Assembly (NCBI RefSeq): GCF_000219625.1
Contig: NC_018215.1
Coordinates: 620,001 to 684,000, forward strand
Direction of reading: 5' to 3'
Length of the DNA: 64,000 nucleotides
Origin: Zymoseptoria tritici IPO323
Taxonomy: Eukaryota; Ascomycota; Dothideomycetes; Mycosphaerellales; Mycosphaerellaceae
The notes beneath the pieces were generated by a model, which was given only the letters and a program-made list of their open reading frames with translations, was not told the DNA's origin and did no database searches. Position 1 is the first letter of the stretch, and each line of letters starts with the position of its first letter. Made by a program: the position numbers and the translations under genes. Positions 54,398-62,819 of the stretch are shown here, piece by piece.

Positions 54398-55921
54398 TTA
54401 AACCAACTTCACGCCGCCGTCCTCTGAGTCGGAATCCGAGATCTCCGCTTCCCAGTCCTCCGCATCGTTAGAGCTGTCGCTCGAGTACTCTGGTGCAGCG
54501 TATGAGACTTTGAAGGCTTTCTGCTCAGTTCGAGGTTCCTCGGGCTTGTGAGAAGCGGCGTCGAGATCAGCCGGAACATCGAGCATATCATCGCCCGACT
54601 CGCCAGTAGACCTCCTTCCCGGAATTTCCCGCTCGTTGCTCGCGAGGGGAGGAAGTCGGAACTCCCCGTTGCCATCAAGTGGTCGAGCTTGTGCGAACAC
54701 AAGATCCGTGTGACTCTCCGTGCGTACTCGCATCGCATCCAGGCTGTTCGATTCCAGGCCGGCCTTTGGGCCGGATTCCAGCCGTGCCACATGGGAGGTT
54801 GCCTGCCGCGTAAGGTAGCGTTTCTTGTCGTTCGCCTGGACATCCATCAACCTCTTGCGATTCTCCGCGCAGCTTCTCACCGCCTCTTCGACTCTGATAA
54901 CCTCCTTGCCAGCTTCTTCCTTGAGCGGCACTCCGTACTTGCCGACTCCCAAATCTTTCAAAATCACTGAAATATCATGGACCTCCTTCAATATCTCTTC
55001 GGCTTCCCCGGCAACCCACAAAGCTCCGAGCGCATATCCCCAGTCGGTTGTACCACCATTGAGATAGTCCGCTACATGCATCAGACCAGCAATCAGGTCC
55101 ATCACCTTTTCTCGACCCTCCACCGTCTGCAGTTGGAGATTGAATTCCCTGCTGCACCGACCAAAGATATCGTGCCATGTCTGCAGTTGGAGCCATGTCT
55201 TGTGGACTATCTCTGCGACTAGTTTGCGGTTTCCGCCGGGAGAGGCGTCAAAAGGTGACTTCGTGTCCATTGCAGAAGCGCGTGGATCCCACGATTTGCT
55301 GGATCCGAACGCAAAATTCTGCTCTGATTTTGTCTTTGCGTGCGTGGAAGCGAGGTTGTTCGCTTGGTTGGTGCCGAAGAAGCACAATCGTGGTTCTGAA
55401 CTGCTGGCTGCGAGTGGCACGGAGACTTGATTGGCCCCGAAGATGAAGGGCTGCTGAACTACGAACGGCGTTGGAGACATGCCAGACGATTGATGCGGAA
55501 GGTGATCCCGCTGGACTGGAGTCGTCGCTCGGCGCTCAGTCAAATGAGGGGGAACGTCCAGCACCGACTGCATGGAGGGCAGAGGCTTGCTAAGCTGCGC
55601 CGGCTTGAGTGGATCCGGTCGGAGTGACGTGGAACTTCCTGTGCAATCTTCAGGAACGATAGTGGCAGCAGCAGCAGGGCCTTTGAAATCCGCTGCGATG
55701 GGAAAGGCTTCGAAGACTACTGGGATCGCCTTATCATTGTCTTCTGGTCCGCGTATGGGCGTCTCGTCTGCGCACGATGGAAGATCCTCGTTCGACACAG
55801 CCGGCGAAGTCGTGCGCACCGTCATCTTTGGCTTGAAGCGGAGTTTTGCTTCGCTGCGCACGGAGTCGCGCTCGCGAATGGTGTGGTAGGTCGCCGTTGT
55901 CTTCTTTCTGGCAGCCGCCAT
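54398..55921 (-). CDS. Unrecognised protein with FG-type motifs (paralogue A)
   Basis: A single exon of 507 residues from ATG 55921. Residues 1-150 are disordered. Three FG-like motifs at about 158-207 (PFIFGANQ, LCFFGTNQ, NFAFGSSKS) recall nucleoporin FG repeats. Residues about 235-360 form a helical domain (KTWLQLQTWHDIFGR, GREKVMDLIAGLMHVADYL, ALGALWVAGEAEEILKEVHD, GKEVIRVEEAVRSCAENRK). The tail is disordered and ends in an acidic stretch closing with SDSEDGGVKLV. The neighbour at 56474-57692 shares the helical domain and the closing motif, so the two are tandem paralogues. The family is not known to me; FG motifs hint at nuclear-pore contact only weakly. A palindromic element lies 134 bp upstream. 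Confidence 0.7.
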   Translation of the reverse strand: MAAARKKTTATYHTIRERDSVRSEAKLRFKPKMTVRTTSPAVSNEDLPSCADETPIRGPEDNDKAIPVVFEAFPIAADFKGPAAAATIVPEDCTGSSTSLRPDPLKPAQLSKPLPSMQSVLDVPPHLTERRATTPVQRDHLPHQSSGMSPTPFVVQQPFIFGANQVSVPLAASSSEPRLCFFGTNQANNLASTHAKTKSEQNFAFGSSKSWDPRASAMDTKSPFDASPGGNRKLVAEIVHKTWLQLQTWHDIFGRCSREFNLQLQTVEGREKVMDLIAGLMHVADYLNGGTTDWGYALGALWVAGEAEEILKEVHDISVILKDLGVGKYGVPLKEEAGKEVIRVEEAVRSCAENRKRLMDVQANDKKRYLTRQATSHVARLESGPKAGLESNSLDAMRVRTESHTDLVFAQARPLDGNGEFRLPPLASNEREIPGRRSTGESGDDMLDVPADLDAASHKPEEPRTEQKAFKVSYAAPEYSSDSSNDAEDWEAEISDSDSEDGGVKLV

Positions 55922-56052
55922 GGTTCAAGTCTGGCGCAGTCGCAGCGTAGTCGGAGCCTTGCGATGGGGATGGAAAGCGTTGAAGGCAAGAACTTGAAAG
56001 GGGGGCAGACAAGCCTGGCAAGTGCGCTAAATAGCTAGCGTGGACTCAGACG

Positions 56053-56074
56053 ACGTGAATGACAACATTCACTT
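56053..56074. promoter_or_regulatory. Palindromic promoter element, copy 1
   Basis: ACGTGAAT-GAC-AACATTCACTT, in which GTGAAT and ATTCAC form an inverted repeat with a 6-bp gap. It sits 134 bp upstream of ATG 55921. The same element with only the 3-bp centre changed lies upstream of the paralogue, so it is a good candidate for a dimeric transcription factor site. Confidence 0.6.
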
Positions 56075-56473
56075 GTGCGGACACGACGGCGCCAGTTCCC
56101 GGTCCTTGGCACACACTGAATGCTACTGGATACTACTGGATGCTACTGGATGCTGGATACTCATGGCAGTTCGCCTGAAATACGTCTTCCTCTCTAGCCA
56201 CGACAACTTGGCAAATCATGCCGCGAAAGGGCCATACAAGCGATATTGGATGAGAGCATGAGAAATGACTGCAAGAGAATAACTGGAATTTTCGTTACTT
56301 GGTTTGTGCACTCAAGGTCATTCAAGATGCGGATCCAAGGTGACTTCAGACTGTTCCGTCCTGTATGCGGTCTCTTCGTTCATTACCTCGCTGCAGACCT
56401 CCCGGCCGCTTTACGCTCGAAATTAAATCGCTCAAAACGCCAAATGCATGTACAACACTCAACTGCGCTCCGC

Positions 56474-57692
56474 CTATGCCAAAGTAACGCCGCCATCTTC
56501 TGAGTCCGAGTTCCATCCGGAGTCCACTTCAGCCTCGAGAGCTGCGTGATGGCCTGCGGACTCATCCTCGGCAGCGTCGGTCATGGCCTTCATTTGCAGC
56601 GCATGCCGGCACTTCGCTCTGGGTGGTGGTTTCTCCCTCTGCCTTCTCTGTCTGCGATGCGCCGACGCTGGACTGTTCGCTGAGGCTGACGGCAATGACG
56701 TCGACTTTCGATTCGGTCGCCTCAAAGTCAGTCGTGTCCTGCCGCTCCTGCGTAGGAGGCAGATTTTCAGACTCCATCTCCACGGCCACTGTCTTCGTGC
56801 CAACAATCTGTGCCCGTTCGCCCTTATCATCGCCCTTCTTCACCACACTTCTGCACTCCATGAACCGCTTAAACACCTTCTCGATCCTCCACAATTCCCT
56901 CCCAACTCCATCCTTGAATCGCAATCCATGGTATCCGAGCCCCAAGACTCGCAACGAATCCCACACCGGTTCAGTCTTCTCCAATATCTGGCGCACCTCG
57001 ATCTTGTTCCACAGCATACCCAGGGTGAGTTCCTGCGCGGAGATGCCGGTCTCCATGAAGTCTGCGACGACTCGTAATTGTTCGACGAGGACCTCGACAC
57101 GCTTCCAGAAAGTTGGCTTGGACAGGCGGAGCTGAAATTCCGAGGGCTTCAAGCTGAATGTTGAGTTCCAGGACTGCAGCTGCGAGCACGACGTCTGAAT
57201 CTTGTCTTCGACGAAGGAGCGGGCTTCGGTGATGGAGAGGACCTCGGACGGATGGTGTGGAGATGAGAGATGAGTGAATGGCAGTGTTGGCTTGATCGCA
57301 GCTGCTTTCTCTGCGAAGACGAATGCTCGTTGAAGGGGAAGCTGAGGACGTCGAATCGATGAAGAGAGAGGCGTGGGTGCGACGGAAAGGAGCGCATCGA
57401 GTAGCGGCTGGACTGCGAAGCGGGACTGGTCTTCGATATGAAGAAGTCCAACTTGCGCTGCTGGTTCATGGACGATCTGTTGAAGCGCAAGAAGACGGTC
57501 GTTCCACGAATCCGCGTATTCGTCGTGCCGAATCGACTTGCGCGGATTCGTCTTGTGTATAGGACGCATACGGGAACTCTTTGCGCCGGCCGTGTGCGAC
57601 ACAGTGTTGATCGTGGACCCGAACGTGTACTGAACGCGCGGAGGCTCCTGGAAATCGCCTGACGCCTGAGCTTTCTCGATGTGTTCCGCCAT
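56474..57692 (-). pseudogene. Unrecognised protein, paralogue B, C-terminal frameshift
   Basis: From ATG 57692 a frame of 376 codons runs to the TGA at 56562. It has the FG-like YTFGSTIN near the start and the same helical domain as paralogue A at about residues 170-300 (CSQLQSWNSTFSLKPSEF, KRVEVLVEQLRVVADFMETG, LTLGMLWNKIEVRQILEK, GRELWRIEKVFKRFMECR). The last residues (NEGHDRRCRG) look wrong. In another frame the sequence continues AMTDAAEDESAGHH and ends DSEDGGVTLA at 56474, matching the paralogue's closing motif. A one-base indel near 56595-56610 explains this; no plausible intron does. The protein loses its acidic tail but keeps the domain, so it may still function. Sequencing error is possible. 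Confidence 0.65.
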
Positions 57693-57810
57693 GTTTTGAA
57701 ATTCGGCGCAAGGTTGTCGATGGATTGCGGTGAAAAAGAAAGTCCAAGAAGAGAATCAAGAAGTGTAGCAAACGACACTGGAAAGCCGCGCCAGCACTAG
57801 CGTCGAAGTG

Positions 57811-57832
57811 ACGTGAATTCGAACATTCACTT
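57811..57832. promoter_or_regulatory. Palindromic promoter element, copy 2
   Basis: ACGTGAAT-TCG-AACATTCACTT, 121 bp upstream of ATG 57692. It is identical to the copy at 56053 except for the central three bases. The conserved arms GTGAAT/ATTCAC and equal spacing argue for selection rather than chance. Confidence 0.6.
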
Positions 57833-58148
57833 TCGCCGTTCACCTGGCGACGTGAGACTTGCATGCAGTGAGCTGAGCGGCGACACATACCGATTTCTTG
57901 ACGACAAAGGCAAGGTCTCAGCCCACGGCGTACTGCAACTCAGATTTCGGTTTCACGCCAACGCTCGGAACGCTGGGGCGATCTTGGAACCCACACTCGA
58001 ACCCGCTCAGCGCATGGGTGACAGGATGGCCAGAATGGGTTGTGTGACGGAGAGGCGCTTCGTGTTTGCTTTGATACGTTTTGCTGGGCTTGCATGTGTC
58101 TCGCCGAGGTGGTTTCGTGATGGATGAGCGGTACCAATCTGCTTGTAC

Positions 58149-58372
58149 GCAGTAACTAACGCAGCTGACCGGCATAGGAGCGAGACCGGCAAAGGAGCCC
58201 GAACTCCCGCTCGCCTCTCGCCTGTTATTAGTCTCTCTTACGACTTTGTTGCCCTTGTGTGCTTGCGAGATTACTACGAGGTACTCGAAAGGCGTAGCGC
58301 GGGAGGGAGGGGCTGGCCAGCAGGCTCCTTCGCCGGTCGCGCTCCTATGCCGGTCAGCTGCGTTAGGCAGTA
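58149..58372. mobile_element. MITE-like foldback element with 6-bp target duplication
   Basis: Terminal inverted repeats of about 43 bp: the left copy 58156-58198 starts CTAACGCAGCTGACCGGCAT and the right copy 58324-58366 ends in its reverse complement, with only two mismatches. The interior of about 125 bp has no coding capacity. GCAGTA occurs immediately outside both ends (58149-58154 and 58367-58372, with one extra A at the left junction), as expected of a target-site duplication. It lies in the promoter side of paralogue B and 3' of the secreted-protein gene at 58661. The superfamily is not assigned. Confidence 0.75.
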
Positions 58373-58660
58373 TGGACATTGTTGCTATGACAAACGGTCT
58401 TGAAGTATTTGAAAACGATACTCGAATTGTCGCATTACCCTTTGTTTGCTCGCTTCACACAAGCGGAACCCCGACGCCTGTTCAAAATCACCCGACGTAA
58501 AACTACTTCCATCAAGCCGGAGGGCTTTCTTTCATCGAGGACAAAGAGGAGAAGAGAGTAAAGCGATTCCCGTATCCCGTCACACTCCGCTTCCATCCAC
58601 TTCGCGCCTTGCTCAAGTGCAGACTTTGCAATACCAAACCATGCGCCTTAGCCAGATGGA

Positions 58661-59038
58661 TCAGTTTGGATTAGCAATGCAGGCCCAGAACCCATCGTCG
58701 ATTTGTGGGTTCGTATTGCTGTCATAGTGGCAGTAAAGTGGACCATCCCGTAGGGACTGATCATAGCGCTGGGAGTAATCGTGGGTGCAGTGCTGAGCGT
58801 TCCGTTTGGGGCTGTAGCACTGAGAGGAATATCAGCATTCGTCCCGCGAGGGCTGAGGGATGAAGTTGGTCCTTACGCATGCCCACAAGGATTGAGTCTC
58901 TTTCCCAGACCGGGCGTTGATGGTGGTAGGGCATAGAGCCGGGTCGGGGTTGCCAGTAGTTGTTCTTTCGTGATAAGGCAAACAACAGATCGCAGACACA
59001 CTGCTCAGCAGTGAAGAGATGATGAGTAGTCCGAGCAT
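58661..59038 (-). CDS. Small secreted protein with eight cysteines
   Basis: Two exons, 58877-59038 and 58661-58819, with a 57-bp intron (GTAAGG...TCAG) at a codon boundary, give 106 residues. A signal peptide (MLGLLIISSLLSSVSA) is followed by eight cysteines arranged CC ... C ... CC ... C ... C ... C. The segments QSLWACC and DGFWAC suggest a weak internal duplication. The alternative acceptor upstream gives a stop within seven codons, supporting this splice. It is an effector-candidate type: small, secreted, disulfide-rich and beside transposons. No named family is recognised. A Fot1-like transposon is inserted about 295 bp upstream of the ATG, next to the likely TATA box, and a MITE lies 290 bp downstream. 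An upstream start adding 83 residues is possible but would bury the signal peptide. Confidence 0.7.
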
Positions 59039-59318
59039 CGTGGGCTGTTGAAACTTCGAAGGCGACTGGAGAGCGCGAGGGTTGCGAAGACAGTAATCAA
59101 GGTGGATTGCCAGATCTCTTTGACAGTTGGAGACGAGTTGGTGCAGGGCTTGACCTTCGATCTTCCGTGAAGAGCTGGTTGTAGACGATGAAGAGGAATC
59201 TTCGGACAAGGGGAAAGTGGTTGCAGGGCGTTGGTCGTGCACCCTACGATGTGGAAGACAAGTCACACTCAGGCTGATGAGATGCAAAGTGAGATCTACG
59301 TTTGAAGAGGCAGTCGTG

Positions 59319-59330
59319 GTTTATATGTGC
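59319..59330 (-). promoter_or_regulatory. TATA-like box beside transposon insertion
   Basis: On the minus strand CACATATAAACC reads upstream of the secreted-protein gene (ATG 59038). It ends within a few bases of the TA target site at 59331-59332 where the transposon begins. Confidence 0.35.
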
Positions 59331-61543
59331 TAGAAGTGATGCCGGCGCTGTGCACGGTCCACGCTGTGCACGCTCGAATTCGTAACACGTTACAATCTAT
59401 GAAAACAATCAAACTTCCACGAATTAATATACTACAACTATAGCTCTAATGGACGACGCGTTAGACGAGCTAAGAGCGGCGAAGGTGAAGAATATTGCAG
59501 AAATCGCGACGAGGCATAGCGTCCACCGTAGCACGTTATCGAGGCAGTACCGTAAGGTTAACGATTCGAGAGCTCGACGCGACGAGAACAACATAATTCT
59601 CTTACACTAACAAGAACGCACCCTTGTAGGCTATATCGACACACTTATACGCAGAGGCATTCTACCGACTCCGGCAATAGTTCGCACGTTCGCTAAAGAC
59701 ATATTAAAGCACCTACCGAGCCGGCAATAGATCTCTGCCTTCGTCGGTAGACACGCTAATATTAATTCTAAATACCTCAATCTACTTAACAAGAACCGTA
59801 AGCAGGCAGACTCTATGCATTAGTATTAGTCCTATTACGACCTGCTAGAAGAGAAGCTAAAGAAGTACAATATTAAGACGTACAATACCTACAACATAGA
59901 CGAGAAGGGCTTTATAGTTAGCATACTTTAAAAGAGCCGGAGGATCTTTACAAAGGAGTACTAGATAAGCAAGGCATTTATTAGACATATGCAGGATAGC
60001 AACTGCGAGTAGATAACATTACTAGCATATATCTGTGCTAATAGCTCGTTCCTTCTACCGTATCTTATTTATAAGGCAGAGACAGGCAATATCTAGTCCT
60101 TATAGCTTTAAGACTTCGAGGACATTTACGAGGCCTTCTTTACGTCCTTACCGAACGGCTGGACTAACAACAACCTTAGCTTGCACTAGATGAAGAAGGT
60201 ATTCGAGCCGCTAATAAGAGAGAAGGCTAGTAGAGGTTACAGACTGCTAATTATTAATAGCTATAGCTCTTATGTTAACATGCCGTTCCTTAACTTCTGC
60301 GTATAGCACCGGATCCTCGTAGCTGTGTTTCTACCGCACTTAATACACCGGCTCTAGCCTCTTAATGTTAGTCTCTTTAGCCCTTTAGCTACCTACTATA
60401 GCATTAACCTCTCGAAGGAAATCTTTTACTTAGAAGGTCGCTCTACTACTAGCAAGCGTGATTTCTGGCGTCTGTTTTAGCTAGCTTTTTAGAAGGCGTT
60501 TACTATTACTAACATCTACAAGGCCTTTAAGAAGACAGGCTTGTTACTACTCGATTCTACCGTAGTGTTAAAGGCGTTTAAAGTTAAGAGCAAGGATAAT
60601 AAGGGCAAGAAGAGCAACAAGAGCAAGGGCAACAAGAGCGAGGGTAACAAGAGCGAGCACGAGAGCAATAAGGACACTAGCAAGAGCAGACCGAGCATAT
60701 CTAACACTACAACCTCCGTAATCTCTTTAAGCAATTAGCGACAGCTTAGGGCCCTTGTAAAGGACGTGGTTATCGAGGCAGTTAAGGACATAGATAAGAG
60801 AAGAATACAGAAGCTTAACAACACGATCCTTTACCTACAGACTAAGAATTAGCTCCTTAAGAGCCGGTGCTATGGCCTTACTAAATCCTTTAAGAATAAG
60901 AAGAAGAAACGACAGCGTAGCAAGCCTCTGCTTACAATCCCCTCCGGTTTAGCAGCTTAATTCTATTTACTAGCTAAACTAAAGGCTAGTATAGCTAAAC
61001 TCGCTAAAAAGGAGCAATTAAAGGCTACTAAGAAGCAGCAGAAGGAAGCTAATGCGATTAAGAAGAAGGTAGATAAGCAACTAAGAGCTAAACAGCGGAT
61101 ATAAGCTAAGGTAGACAGGCAGGCTAAAGCGGTGCAGAAGAAGGCTAAGAAGGCTTTATTACTAGAGACGAAGAAGGCTAATTTATAGCTAAATACCGAC
61201 CTTAGAGCCTCTGCTCGCATAGCCTCGCTAGCTAAGCGCTGCAGAAGGAAGGTAGTAGATAAACCGGTATTAATTGTAGTGTTAAAGGTGCCCTTACTGC
61301 GGAGGAAGGGTGCTAAGGCAGCTAAATCCTCTTAGCCTCTAACACGCATAACATTAAGGCAGAAGTTACAAGCTGCTTAGAGCTGATAGATATAATTAAT
61401 GCGATAAATTTGAGCTATTAAACACCTTATTGTAACCACTAGTTGTAAAGATATTAGCCATTAAAGAGGTGTAAGAAATAAAGCCATACTCTCGTGTGGA
61501 GCGTGCACAGCGTGGACCGTGCACAGCGCCGGCATCACTTCTA
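59331..61543 (+). mobile_element. Fot1/pogo-like DNA transposon, RIP-degraded
   Basis: Perfect 43-bp terminal inverted repeats at 59333-59375 (starting GAAGTGATGCCGGCGCTGTG) and 61499-61541 enclose a 2.2-kb body. Each end is flanked by TA (59331-59332 and 61542-61543), the target duplication of Tc1/mariner-type elements. The repeats themselves carry an internal near-palindrome (TGCACGGTCCACGCTGTGCA). The interior codes for a degraded transposase and is TA-rich, with few CA and TG dinucleotides, whereas the terminal repeats are GC-rich and intact. The element cannot move by itself but could be mobilised by an active relative. Confidence 0.9.
59449..61386 (+). pseudogene. DDE transposase of Fot1/pogo type, many stops
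   Basis: One frame from ATG 59449 to TGA 61386 is protein-like throughout but interrupted by more than a dozen TAG/TAA codons. Recognisable parts are an N-terminal helix-turn-helix (IAEIATRHSVHRSTLSRQY), the first catalytic block (YNIDEKGF), a block like LLIINSYSSYVNMPFLNFC, and HRL*PLNVSLFSPLATYYS. In the last two, active relatives have aspartate where this copy has asparagine, and glutamine where it has a stop. These are G-to-A and C-to-T changes. A Lys/Gly/Asn/Ser-rich segment and a coiled charged tail follow (about 60590-61330). The pattern of CAG/CAA to TAG/TAA and Asp to Asn is what RIP produces. Confidence 0.85.
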
Positions 61544-62819
61544 TAGCTTCAGGTGAGACTTGCAAAAGTTCATATGCCGACATGAGCGTGCGCGTTCTTG
61601 TGCAGGGACCAGACAGGGAACATTCTTGAGTCGGATTCCATTCAGCGGTGATTACCACCCTTCTTCCAATCGCAACAACGAGCGGTTTGCCATGGGGGTT
61701 TGCTTCATCGATGGGTAACGGAAATGTCCGTGCATGATAGTGACAAGGGAGGCGCCAGAGTTGGACAGGCCGTTCCAATCGCTGATGACCTTGATGGCAT
61801 ATGCACAGACGGTGGGTGCTTGCAAAGTTGCAATACGAATATACCTTGGATCTTAGTATAAGCGTCTGTAAGGTCGACGTACGACTTGAAGCGCCTAACT
61901 TGACCAGGCCAATCACTCTTCGTCGCTATTACGTCCAAATGCCCAAAACTAGCTATTGCTCGATGTTTGTTCGCAACGGCGCATCTCCAGCTCGCTTGTA
62001 AGTACCAGATTGCGGTCCCTACTCGCCGGACGGGGCCAACTCCTAGCACAGTCACCTCGCGGTCCTCACCAGTGCGATGGTGACCCATTTGAACCATGTC
62101 ACATCCAAGGTGCCCTTGATGTGCGGGTTTAGAGCCTGCTAAAAGCCTTGCAAGCGCTGGAAGGTCCGAACCTGGTATCCCCCTTGTTGTTACAACGCAC
62201 ATGCGAGACCAAACCCATGGCAATGCCCTTGAAATAGCGACTGAGAGCGGTTTACCACCATCGGCGCTGCTACTTGACTCTACGTCCACCCTCTAGCACG
62301 CTTACAAGCAGCCAGCGAGCACGAACCCTACAAACCAAGATCCAGAAAGCAGTGGCCCAATGATGAGCACATCTCCGCCGTTGTCGAGCCAATGCGAGTC
62401 CTCGCGCGGACTGCCGACATAGTCACATGTGTATATAGCACATAGGTGTGTACATCGTTTTTCTACCGCGAAGATTTGCCGTCGTGTCACGCCATTCATG
62501 ATTCGCGACAACTAGAACTATTGGCGGATTCGAACACGGCTTGATTTGGTGTGGCCTTGTCCAGTCACTCTGCCGATCCCGCTCATCAGAGTGAACATTC
62601 CAATTTGACAGTTTGATCGCAGAATAAAAGTCTCCCAGGCGGGCCTCTTACTTCGCTACATCCTACGTCTGGTCTGCCTCCGAAAGCATAGTCTAGCATA
62701 TGCCCCTTCGTCCGAAAGAATAGGATATACTCACCCCAGAAACGACGCTATTGCTGCGAACATAGGCGAGGATGCTCACGAGGAAATAGAACATATTTAT
62801 CGTCTTATTTCCTGTCCGA
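61544..62819. other. Region right of transposon, possible disrupted minus-strand gene
   Basis: Minus-strand frames overlap here: 61461-61916 (GKPLVVAIGRRVVITAEWNP) and 61700-61850 (VCAYAIKVISDWNGLSNSGAS). They look partly protein-like, and the first runs out through the transposon's right terminal repeat, so its end is not native. A gene may have been split by the insertion or may have decayed. No ATG-to-stop model with consistent splicing was found. The rest holds nothing recognised. Confidence 0.3.

Noticed and set aside
62515..62540. GGATTCGAAC, resembling a tRNA B box on the minus strand
   Set aside because: The flanks do not pair as a T-stem and no matching A box or acceptor stem was found.
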